From positions 30,682,229 to 30,746,228 of the forward strand of contig NC_090021.1 in assembly GCF_037176765.1 (NCBI RefSeq): DNA of 64,000 nucleotides. The letters are read 5' to 3'. The stretch is from Anolis sagrei (lineage: Eukaryota > Chordata > Lepidosauria > Squamata > Anolidae). Below the pieces are notes generated by a model. The model searched no databases. It was not told the origin of the DNA and saw only the letters and a list, made by a program, of their open reading frames with translations. Both the position numbers and the translations under genes were made by a program. Below, piece after piece: positions 54,690-64,000 of this stretch (positions within the stretch are counted from its first letter, which is position 1; every line of letters begins with the position of its first letter).

Positions 54690-55560
54690 CATCATTCACA
54701 TTTTTAAAAGGTAAATTCAACTATGAATGGGAAATAGAAATGAAACTAGATTATTATTGAGTTGTTACTATGGGGATCTATCACACTAACCAGGGAGAAT
54801 AACATTTCACACTCTCAAAGAGTTTTTTGAAACTCCATAGCAGTATCTCTACAATAAGTAAGAACTTTTAAAAAAATATTGTCCGTCACTGCCATTTTGC
54901 ATTTGGTTCACCTATTTAGGTGTCCCAGTTCTGCTGTTGTCAACATGGCCACCCAAGCCTACTTTCTTCCTAAACTAGAAGGTACAATAAGAACATAATC
55001 CAGTAGGAAGCTGTCCGGCACAAAGCTCCCAGGGCTAAATCCAGTGTTGGTCTTATCTAGAGCAGGTGCATTGAAACTGATGGAAAATCAAATTGTGATG
55101 ATAAGTTCCACTGATTTCAAGGGGTCTATTGCTAAAGTTGGATTTTGGTCCATTGAAATGGAGTGATCTTACACAGCTCCCATTCATCCAAACAAAGGTT
55201 GTGCAGGAGAACTTCCTGGTCATTTCTGTCCTGACATTGATAGTGACCTCTGCTAAGCTACTCTGTGGTTATTCTTGGCTGGTTGGGTAGATGGAATTAG
55301 AGGGCTCTACAAAATGTACGTGCACTTGGTAAGATGCAGCTTCTATTTCAGTTGGCTTCATAAATCTAGGGCAGGCAGCTCCTTCCAGCCATTTATTTAT
55401 TTCACAATTATAAAGGTATTGTTTTTGTTGGCCTTGCCAAGCCACAGCATTTCAAAATATGACAGCATGCTGGGATTCCTAACTTTCCTTCTTTTTCTTG
55501 TCTTTTTGAATAAATTGTGACAATACAGAGAGCACAACATTGTTCTCTTATTGGGTTACC
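54690..55560. other. PRPH2 intron 1, nothing recognised
   Basis: No exon coding for the DRIKSNVDGRYLVDGVPF region or any clear repeat was seen. Confidence 0.5.
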
Positions 55561-55564
55561 TCAA

Positions 55565-55750
55565 GTGATGAATTGTTGTGTGCCTTCAAGTCCATTCTAA
55601 GTTATGGTAACCCTAAAGCAACACTGTCATGGGGTTTTCTGGTAATGAGAGTGTGTGACTTCCCCAAGATCACCCAGGGGTTTCCATTGTCAAGCAAGGA
55701 ACTGAACCCTGGCCTGCAGAGTCATAATCCAATGTTCAAATCACTACATT
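55565..55750 (-). mobile_element. tRNA-derived SINE (MIR/CORE-like)
   Basis: TTGTTGTGTGCCTTCAAGTC, TTATGGTAACCCTAAAGCAA, CCCCAAGATCACCCAGGGGT and GGAACTGAACCCTGGCCTGC are the inverted tail-to-head sequence of the family. Confidence 0.8.
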
Positions 55751-55759
55751 TCCATGATG

Positions 55760-56845
55760 AGATAAATTGATCAAATACCTGAACCCAGAAACAGCTTTCT
55801 TTCTTCCTAACTCCTTGTGTCATTGTTCTTTGCAATAAATTAGAAGAAAAATTGCTCCCCTTAGCTTTCCAAGAGATTAGCAAAGTCCCTACCCTGTACT
55901 GAGAGAAACTGGAAACACAGAGATTAAGAAAGCTACGAAAGGATAATTAGTGAATTAGTGAAAATTAAAGCTCTCCCAAGTGTTGCAGCCCAGGAATGTA
56001 ACTCATCACTTGGGATTAACCCAATAAGGGGTTTAAAATGAAAGATGAGAAACCATCTTTCAACTTCGTTTTGCCTTTTGAATTCCTGTTGAATGGGAGC
56101 AATGCCAGTTCTGAGAAGAGTTGATAATATGTTGTTGTGTCAACTGTTTCTCTAAATATACATCAAACTTTGCTCTTCAAACTGAGTTTGAATGCAATAA
56201 TTAGATAGCAATCTAATTTTTTGTTTTAAAAAATGAAAAAATATCATAACCCAACAGACATTAATAGCACAGCTCTTTGGATATTGTTACTGGCAAGAGT
56301 CCATGAACCATAGCTACTAATACTGATGCTTTTCCAGAAAAAACAACAGAAACCTTTCCACATTGTTTCTTAAAAACAGTGCTGATGACAGGGAAGCTGC
56401 GGAAATAGATCAATAATCTCAAATAGTCAAAACTCAAACAAGTAGTTTTTAAACTGTTGAGTTTCCATGAAATAGAGAAAGAATTGTAGCTAATGGGCAG
56501 AAATAGGGCATCGAAATCATAATTTCCAGTGCAGTTCCAGAAGCACTGGTCTAGAATGGGGCTTCTTAAACTTTTCCCACGCCTTTCGACATGAGAAATG
56601 TTTACATGACTCTGGATATATATAAAATAAATATAAAAATTAAACATTAACTGTTGATAAATCAGCATTTTCAAGGCTTCCTAAACAGGCTGATTTTTCT
56701 TTTTATGAATTACAGCTGAAGCATTTTCTGCAGAGTCCAGTGTAAACACTGCATATTGTTGCTAACAGATACTTATAAATATAGGACCTGAATAGTCATG
56801 AGTCAGACATTGATCAATTACATTTTTTTTAAAAAAATCAAGCAC
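55760..56845. other. PRPH2 intron 1, nothing recognised
   Basis: A minus-strand open frame (56261-56674, 137 codons) has no recognisable motif and is taken as chance. Confidence 0.4.
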
Positions 56846-56849
56846 TAAG

Positions 56850-57480
56850 GACTATAGAAACACAAAGGAAAATGCTAACCAAATGGTATAGAACCTCAAT
56901 TAAATTAGCTCACATAACTAAATCAACCACAAAATTATGTGGAGAAATTGGCTCCTACATGGATATGTGGTAGGAATGTGTCAAAGCACAAAAATTCTAT
57001 AACTAGGTAAAGAAGGAAATGGAAGAATTAATGGAGCATACATTGGAGTTGACTAAAAAAGAATTCTTCATACAGAAAGTAGATAAGAATGAAAACATTA
57101 AAGATTGGGCAGAAAATATAAAATATATGACAGTTGCTACCCAAGGAACTATGGCCTTGGGCTGGAAAGAACATAGAAACTGGGAAGTAAAAAATATGGT
57201 TTGAATATTTAGCAGATTGTATGCTCCAAGATTACATTCTTGAAAGGAGAACCAAATACATATCAGGAAAAATCAAGAAGAACTGGGATATGAAATGGGG
57301 ACAACTGATAGATAGGGAAGACCGATAGAGGAAAAGGAAAAGGAAAAGACAAAGAATTGAACCATACTCTCACCTCAATTGAGCAACAAAAACAATATTT
57401 GAATGAAAGAGGGAGGGGAGAAATATCAATAGATACAGGTGGGAAATAAATGTGGAATTGACAATGTTAAGAAAATTATG
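56850..57480 (+). mobile_element. L1 LINE ORF2 C-terminal fragment
   Basis: A frame gives KWYRTSIKLAHITKSTTKLC then GEIGSYMDMW and VKAQKFYN. This matches the L1 ORF2 segment KWYxTPxKL...CWxC...GTxxHMWW...KxFW. It is followed by KKEMEELMEHTLELTKKEFF and a stop near 57202. The 3' part is A/G-rich UTR. Confidence 0.7.
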
Positions 57481-57876
57481 AGAATAGCATTCTGTTTATA
57501 TTATAAAATGGTTACTGAATCTGATATTCTACCTGTGTTTACAATATAAAAACATTAAAAAGCAGATACATATAAATGTCTAAAACAGCCACTAGGATTA
57601 CTGTTACCAAATTTTTCACAACTCCAACACTGAGCTATGCATACAAATATTTCAAATACATTTGGGGTCAGAACTCACGATTTAAGAAGCAATGGTCACT
57701 CTAGACTAGAATATGACATAAAGTTGTAAAAATGTTACATAAGATGAAGTCACATTATTTTTATATGACTTTAAAATTAAAACAGCAATACAGCTTCTTT
57801 ACATAATTGTGGATTGCGTATTTAAATTTAATTTTATTTTGTATATTTTCTAGACAAGATAATGTCAAATATACAC

Positions 57877-58105
57877 GGAGTCCTTGTTATCCAAATGGAG
57901 TTTGGTTCCAGGACATCCTGCAGATACCAAAATCATTGGATGCTCAAATGCCATTATATACAGTGGTGAAGTGAAAAGCCCATGATATAAAATGGCAAAA
58001 TCAAGGTTTTTGTTTGGGAATTTAAAAAAAAAATCAAGCTGTGGATGGTGAGATCTGTGGATGTAGTATCCAATACATGTATACAGAGAGCCAACTCCAT
58101 TCAGG
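57877..58105. mobile_element. Tigger-type MITE
   Basis: GAGTCCTTGTTATCCAAATG, GGTTCCAGGACATCCTGCAG, CATTGGATGCTCAAATGCCA and GGCAAAATCAAGGTTTTTGT, with right end AGAGAGCCAACTCC, match the body of a widespread Tigger2-like MITE. Confidence 0.65.
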
Positions 58106-58281
58106 CTAGAAATTTTGCACTCATGTATACATCAATTTTTATTTTTTTAAAACCCGCAAGAATAGTGATTTTGATTGGCTTTTGACAATTGTCTTTGGAT
58201 GTTATTAAAACAATTATTTGGTAGTTTAAGGAAAAATTTCACAGCCTTGATAGTAAAGACAAGCATGTTTACATAATGATA

Positions 58282-58545
58282 GGTTGTTATAAGTTTTTTG
58301 GGCTGTATGGCCATGTTCCAGAAGCATTCTCTCCTGACATTTCACCTGCATCTATGGCAGACATCCTCAGGGGTTGTGAGGTGTGTTAGAAATTCACAAC
58401 CTCTGTGGTTGTGAGTTCACAACCTATGAGGATGTCTGCAGTAGATGTAGGTGAAATGTCAGGAGATAATGCTTCTGGAACATGGCCATACAGCCCGAAA
58501 AACTTACAACAACTCAGTGATTCCGGCCATGGAAGCCTTTGACAA
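58282..58545. mobile_element. Penelope-like 3' ends in inverted arrangement, 12-bp target duplication
   Basis: 58285-58380 and 58425-58545 are inverted copies of the 3' terminus (GGGCTGTATGGCCATGTTCC, CTCCTGACATTTCACCTGCA). Perfect TACATAATGATA lies on both sides (58270-58281 and 58546-58557). No coding part is left. Confidence 0.88.
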
Positions 58546-58769
58546 TACATAATGATATTTTGAACCCTGATGTCATGCCAAGTGTTCACTTGTTAAAATG
58601 GTTAGTTTAAATTGAAGACCTTCCCTTTCAAATAAATAACTAGTTGGGAAAGCATGCTAGAATTATCTAAAAATTTGTAAGCTTGCTCCTAATCCAGGCA
58701 AGGCAGGGCAATGCATGACAGGAAAAACAAGATTATACTGTGCCTAAAAGTGTGGGTGTATTTCAAAAC

Positions 58770-59113
58770 AGTGAATTGCCACCCTCAATTACTTGCCTGA
58801 TTTTGGAAGCAAACCAGAGTCAGGACTGGTTAGTAATTAGATGGGGAGACCAGCATTAAATACCTCACATCTCCAGGTAGGGCTAGAAAGCATCTGTGCC
58901 AGACACGAGAGGGTTCCTATTTAACCTATTTAACTGTATAGCTTATTAAATAGCATGTGTGCTTCCATCTCATTCATGCCATTTATATTCAATTCTGTCT
59001 CAATGTTTGTATATGTTTAGATTTTAAACTGTATTGAAATGCTTTTGATGTAAGCCGCTTTGCGTCTCCTTGTGGAGAGAAAAAGTGGGGTATAAATAGA
59101 CATCATCATAATA
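58770..59113 (+). mobile_element. 5S rRNA-derived SINE with L2-type tail
   Basis: 58780-58860 follows the 5S rRNA sequence: CCACCCT, CCTGATTTTGGAAGCAAACC, GTCAGGACTGGTTAGTAATT, AGATGGGGAGACC, which covers the internal RNA polymerase III promoter. The tail has GTAAGCCGCTTTGCGTCTCC and GGGGTATAAATAGA, as in L2. This resembles the 5S-Deu-L2 SINE type that I recall from Anolis. It is not a functional 5S gene. Confidence 0.8.
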
Positions 59114-59364
59114 ATACTTTCCCTCATGTTCCAAGGAAGATGTTCCACTCCTAAACCGGTGTTTTTCATCATAATAGATTGAATAAGGGAAAACAAACTG
59201 AAATTTAGTCTTGAATAAATGGAGAACTCCTGGTCATTTGAAAGGTTACATTTCCACTGTGGTTGCACTTCTAGACTTAACCCTGAGCTTGGAAGCTTGG
59301 GTTTCAGCTGTGGCTAGAAGTGTATTTGCACCATTAAGGCTCCTGTGTCAGCTGTGCTCATTCC

Positions 59365-60125
59365 TTGAAATATGATCTGTCCAGAGTGACGCCGTGCCTT
59401 CGTTACATCCTGGGTGGATTACTGTAACATGGTCTACATGGGTCCGCCTTTGAAGATTGTTTGGAAACCTCTATTGGGCCAAACAGCTGCATCCAGATTA
59501 CTAACTGAAGTGAACCAGAATAATTCAACTTCTCTGTTGAAACAGTTTCATTGGCTGTTGGTCCCTTTCTGGGCACAATTCAATTCTGGAAACAATTGAT
59601 AAATCCCTATATGGCACAAGTCCAGTTGATTTGAGGGACTGTGTTTTCTCTTATGAAACTGCTTGTGTTTTGAGATCTACTGGGGAGGCCCTACTTTATA
59701 TCTCAGTACCTTTACAGGTACATCTGGTAGGAAAGTTGGAGAGGGCTTTCTCAGTAGTTGCCCCATGCTCAGGATTTCTCTTTCCAGGAAGTCTGTTTCT
59801 TTGTTTGTTTAGATTGACACCCTCCCTACTCAGTTTCCACAGATAGGTTAAGATTTTTCTTATTTTGACAGGCTTTGGAGATTGAGTATACAGCCTGTTC
59901 CATCTAAACACTGTGATGTATTTTATATTTGTTATTTTTCTTGTGCTGTTTTAGTAACGGTTTGGTCTTTTAACTGTTTTTTAGTGAGCCTTTTTGATAG
60001 TTTCATCACTTTTTGTATTTTGTGAATTTTAACTGTGTTTTTAATCTCTTGTAAACTTCCTTGACTCCCAAATTGGGGAAAAGGGCAGGTGGTGATGATG
60101 ATAATCACCATAATTATTATTAGTG
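59365..60125 (+). mobile_element. L2 LINE 3' part
   Basis: Coding remnants in order: DYCNMVYMGPPLKIVWKPLL, GQTAASRLLTEV, LLKQFHWLLVPFWAQF, STGEALLYISVPLQVHLVGK, LERAFSVVAP. This is the L2 reverse transcriptase C-terminus. The 3' UTR ends near GATGATGATAATCACC. Confidence 0.85.
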
Positions 60126-60774
60126 TTGACAATTGTGAGCTAGATGGGACGAGCCTCCATAGTTTATTTTTATTATTGTCCCAACAATTCCTGGGAAGAA
60201 TGAGAAATCCTCGATTACTCAATGGAATGCCATATAAAGAGCTGATCATATGTATTTAAAATAAAGGTGTAAAAATCCAAATATACGATAAGGTTGCAAA
60301 TGAGTCCTTTGAAAATATCTCAGCTCTTCGGAAGAGTGAAAGATTGTGTAGCACATCCTGGGATACAAAAATAAAAAATGCACAATATATATCATGATAC
60401 AGAAGTACAGACTACTGTATTTGTGTGTAGTCTTACAAGGTTGATCTAGCTTATCATATAAAAATTAGTGACCATTCATTTTCAGGATGAAGGCGGGGCT
60501 ACCTCTGCCTTCCCAAACCTGATACTCTTCAGCTGTGTTGGATGATGTGGCCAGTGGCCATGTTGGTTAGCTGGCAGTGATTGAAGCTGCTATCTGACAC
60601 ATCTGGAAACATCTGGAGTGGAGAATGTTTTCAGTACTGTACATGGATTCAGGACGATGTCCAGGAATGATGAGAGTACATGTCAATACACCTCAGCATT
60701 TATTATATGGAAATAGAAAGGGGGGTGTCTTCATTCAATGTGGCGTCTACACCTGTCTTTGGAGAGAGGTGATA

Positions 60775-61195
60775 TCTATTATTTATTTATTTATTTACTA
60801 TATTTGTATACCGCCCTTCTCAGCCCTCAGGCGACTCAGAGCAATCTACAGAGGCAACAATTCAATGCCCAAACACCATAAACATTGATATATAATATAA
60901 AACCATCACAAAAGCAATAAAAACATAAATCATTTGCATCTCCTAATTTGCGTTGTCCAATCTCATCATCCAGTTGTTCCATGTTTCTATGTCTATTAGA
61001 CTGCATTTTCAAATGCTTGCTCAAACAGCCAAGTCTTGACTTTTTTCCGGAATGTTAAGAGGGAGGGGGCCAATCTAATATCCCTAGGAAGGGCATTCCA
61101 TAGCCGAGGGGCCACCACTGAGAAGGCCCTGTCTCTCGTCCCCACCAAACGTACTTGTGACACCATTAGGATCGAGAGCAGGGCCTCCCTGGACT
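60775..61195 (-). mobile_element. L2 LINE 3' end
   Basis: Begins with TTATTTATTTATTTAC, then TTTGTATACCGCCCTTCTCA and GGCGACTCAGAGCAATC. It ends in GCATTCCATAGCCGAGGGGC, AAGGCCCTGTCTCTCGTCCC, which on the minus strand encodes the GTRDRAFS motif. Confidence 0.85.
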
Positions 61196-61417
61196 ATTAC
61201 TGCATCACACTTACAGATGGTAGTACAGCATCATTGCTGGACATAGTCATTAATCCATGTACAGTACTGGAAACATAGTACAGTACAGCATTTTAAAAAA
61301 TCATGTCAGTGTTTGTTTAGATTAAAGATATCCTACAAAAACCTACATAAGAACTGTATATTAATTCAGACCACTGCAAACATTCTCTCCAGATCTGGCA
61401 AAAAAACAACAGTAACC

Positions 61418-61568
61418 CTTAATTGTTGTTTCTGACCTATGGTGATCCTAAGACAAACCTATTGCAGGTGTTCTTAGCAGATTTGTTCAGAGGGAGATAT
61501 GTCTTTGCCTTTCAGATGTTTAAAGTTTTACCATAAATATATGTGTATCGTTATGGTAAAACTTTAAA
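61418..61568. repeat. SINE tail and perfect 17-bp hairpin
   Basis: 61418-61515 is an inverted tRNA-SINE tail (GTTGTTTCTGACCTATGGTG, AGATTTGTTCAGAGGGAGAT). TTTAAAGTTTTACCATA (61519-61535) has an exact reverse complement at 61552-61568. Confidence 0.8.
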
Positions 61569-61569
61569 A

Positions 61570-62235
61570 ATTAAACTCCATGCCTTGAAATATTTCAAGA
61601 TATACCACAGTCAAAGCTCACAGAACCCTCAAAGTAGTTTCATATGTGCCATATAGCCTATATTTTAAGTCAGACCATCCTAAACATATCTTTTATTAGG
61701 TGTGATACAGTCATAGATATCCCCTCCTTCTAAAGACAGCTTCATTGGACTTTGTAGGTATTTGTAATACCAGCAAAGTGCAGTCTGCATTGCGGTTCAC
61801 ATCTAATATAATGTTCAAACTTACTTTTGATGTATTTATAGTGCTTGTATGCTGCTTGTTACGGTAAAATCTCAGAAAAGCTTACATTACAGGTCAAATC
61901 TTGTGTAATATTTTAAGTCATTGCCTTCCCCTAGGGACAGTTACCCTGATCTTTGTATGTGTGTGTGTGTGTGTGTGTGTGTATAGTACTTGCATATTGC
62001 TTGCTACATGTCTGATGTGTACATATCTAATACAATACTAAGCACTCTCCAAACAATGTTTAAAAATTCAAAATACTTTGAAACACTCAACAGTAATTCA
62101 AAAACAGAGTGGTCATCATCTGATTAAAAAAAAACCCTGCCTAAACAAATTTGTTTTCAGCAGCCATTGCCTTTGGCTCTCAGCCCATGCAGAGGAAAAT
62201 ATTCCATACGATGGTTGCCATACTTTACGAACTAA
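61570..62235. other. PRPH2 intron 1, only a TG microsatellite
   Basis: A (TG)n run lies at about 61957-61982. Nothing else was recognised. Confidence 0.6.
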
Positions 62236-62410
62236 TGTAATAATAATAATAATAATAATAATATAATAATAATAATAATTTATTTATAACCCATGCTATC
62301 TCCCTGTGGGGATTCACAGCATTCTATAGTTTTCAGAACAACTTATAAGGCCACCAATAACAATCTTCAGAGGCAGGATTTAGTTGGGCTCAAGTGGGAA
62401 AAGAGAGCCT
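62236..62410 (-). mobile_element. LINE 3' tail with AAT microsatellite
   Basis: (TAA)n at 62236-62278, then TTTATAACCCATGCTATCTC, CCTGTGGGGATTCACAGCAT, an inverted L2-type tail. Confidence 0.6.
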
Positions 62411-62604
62411 GCTAAAGATGCTGGGGATCTTTCTCACTACAGAACATGTCCCGTATCCACTGGTCATACATTCCTGAACTTCATGGGAATGCATGTAACT
62501 GTGGATAATTGCAACCCATATTGAAATGAAAGACTTCTGGCCCAAGGATAGTATAGACTCATGCTGGAGGGGCTAGAACATGCCTAGAGAAGACATATTT
62601 TGTC

Positions 62605-63092
62605 ACATGTGGATGTGACATCCCAGAGCTTAAGATTATGTGGGGAAGCCCTACTCTCAGTCCCGCCCCCTTCGCAGGCGCAATTGGCAGGGACGAGAGA
62701 CAGGGCCTTCTCAGTGGTGGCCCCTCACCTGTGGAATTTCTTCCTCAGGGATATTAGATCAGCCGCTTTCCTCCTGACCATCTGTAAAAAAAAAAGTAGA
62801 AACATGGCTTTTTGATCAAGTCTTTGAAGATCTCATGCAATAGATAAATATGGAATTATGTGCAATGACTATTGGAATGGCCCAGATTATGACTTTGGAT
62901 AATGTGGTCGACAGCAAAGGCATTGTTTTATATGTTTCGATGTTTTAATGTATTTTATAATTCTATTTAAATGCTTATTTTAGCTGTCATTGTTTGAAGA
63001 CATCAAATAGTGCCTAAGTGTAAGCTGCCTTGAATCCTCTCCAAGGGTGGAGAAAGGCGGAGTAGGAATGTTGCAAATAAATAAATAAATGA
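62605..63092 (+). mobile_element. L2 LINE 3' end
   Basis: Encodes CGEALLSVPPPSQAQLAGTR, DRAFSVVAPHLWNFFLRDIR. The UTR ends AAGCTGCCTTGAATCCTCTC, GGAGAAAGGCGGAGTAGGAA, then AAATAAATAAATAAAT. Confidence 0.88.
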
Positions 63093-63236
63093 AAACAAAG
63101 ATCCTAAGGATCAAAGTTTTGAAATGGCTCTGTAGTGAACACATAGCAAGTTTCATGATCATCTGCATGGCTCTTTATCTTTCCTCCATTCTGCCTGCAG
63201 ACATGCCTGTGTGTAATGCAAAGTGAGAAACATGGT

Positions 63237-63392
63237 GGAATCATAGAATCATATAGTTGAAAGCGACCTCATGGGACATCCAGTCCAACCCCCTGCCAAG
63301 AAGCAGGAAAATTGCATTCAAAGCACTCCCGACAGATGGCCATCCAGCCTGTTTAAAAGCTTCCAAAGAAGGAGCCTCCACCACCACTACCT
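63237..63392 (-). mobile_element. CR1 LINE 3' end
   Basis: GGAATCATAGAATCATATAG, CATCCAGTCCAACCCCCTGC and CCGACAGATGGCCATCCAGC form the inverted CR1 terminus, close to consensus. Confidence 0.88.
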
Positions 63393-64000
63393 CCACTTCA
63401 TTCAGATTTATTGCTTCAATCTGAATGAATGCTTCATTCAGATTGATTGAAAAGTCCAGATTTTGTTCCTGTTCTTTTCAATTTTATATTGGGTGAAAAT
63501 AAACTGATCTGGGGAGCTGGTATAAAACACCTTTTATCATATCAAGAGCCGAAAGAAAACATTCTAGGACAAACAACATGTGTATGCATTTCCAAAGCAA
63601 AATTGGGAAGTTTGGAACAAAATCTGGAATTTTCTGGATGTATCCTATATCTGGATGTGCTATATATCAAGTTACAAAAGGAATTGTGGATATGTGGCCT
63701 TACAGATGATGCTGGCTTGCAACCCGCATCACCCCTTACTGTTGGCTGTATTGCCTTAGGGTTGCTGAGAGTTAAATACTTGAGAGACTATCCATTCATC
63801 ACTGTCAGATAAAGTCTTGAACCTTCTCCACCATGACTTTGTGGTGAAGTGTAACCACCATTAAATATGAAAGCCATGCTAAGTAACCAACAATTGGAGG
63901 GTGTGGTGCTTTACCCCAGCAGTGTGAAAACTTCTTAGCTTCATTCATTTGTCCTGATGGATTTAACTTTTCAGTACATGGAATCTTGATGAAGTTGTAA
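63393..64000. other. PRPH2 intron 1, nothing recognised
   Basis: A 121-codon plus-strand open frame (63447-63812) has no recognised motif and no splice context. It is probably chance. Confidence 0.4.

Noticed and set aside
58780-58860. A 5S rRNA gene
   Set aside because: It is too diverged from 5S and is fused to an L2-type tail, which marks a SINE.
63447-63812. 121-codon open frame as PRPH2 exon 2
   Set aside because: It lacks the expected NVDGRYLVDGVPFSCCNP segment and other conserved cysteines of the second loop.

Overview
The window looks like squamate reptile DNA, most likely from an iguanian (Anolis-like) lizard. The evidence is a lizard-type Sauria SINE, dense CR1, L2, BovB and Penelope-like copies, many hAT and Tigger MITEs, and three vertebrate genes in a conserved order. 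The genes, left to right, are BICRAL (GLTSCR1L, minus strand), TBCC (plus) and PRPH2 (plus). From memory this is the human chromosome 6p21.1 order read in reverse. No other host gene was recognised, and most of the window is intron or intergenic repeat sequence.

Layout. 1-14.6 kb holds nine coding exons of BICRAL from the initiator ATG (14,591) leftwards to the conserved GLTSCR domain. The last third of the protein lies beyond the left edge. 14.6-29 kb is probably the long 5' intron. It contains a ~100-bp minisatellite, nested hAT, SINE and Penelope insertions, a 160-bp tandem repeat and purine/pyrimidine-skewed DNA. A candidate non-coding first exon ends at a good donor at 28,735. A degenerate ~60-bp satellite-like array fills 29.2-32.7 kb. 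32.7-42.2 kb is intergenic repeat sequence. TBCC is a single GC-rich exon at 42.35-43.35 kb with a visible GC-box/CCAAT/YY1-like promoter. 43.3-46.5 kb is a pile of small DNA transposons, including one that carries degenerate telomere-like CCCTAA sequence. 46.5-53.5 kb is intergenic and has a solo LTR, an L2 reverse transcriptase fossil and a full Sauria SINE. PRPH2 exon 1 is 53,592-54,172, and the rest of the window is its first intron.

Roles. BICRAL is a non-canonical BAF chromatin remodelling subunit, TBCC is a tubulin-folding GTPase activator, and PRPH2 is a photoreceptor disc-rim tetraspanin. They are neighbours but do not share a pathway. The most unusual material is structural: Penelope-like insertions with inverted 3' ends and 12-15 bp target duplications, the telomere-like repeat inside a nested transposon, the satellite next to the presumed BICRAL first exon, a tandem duplication covering the TBCC stop codon, and several perfect short-loop palindromes. 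I did not find a convincing new protein-coding system. Family names and comparisons with human proteins rest on recall, because no search could be run.
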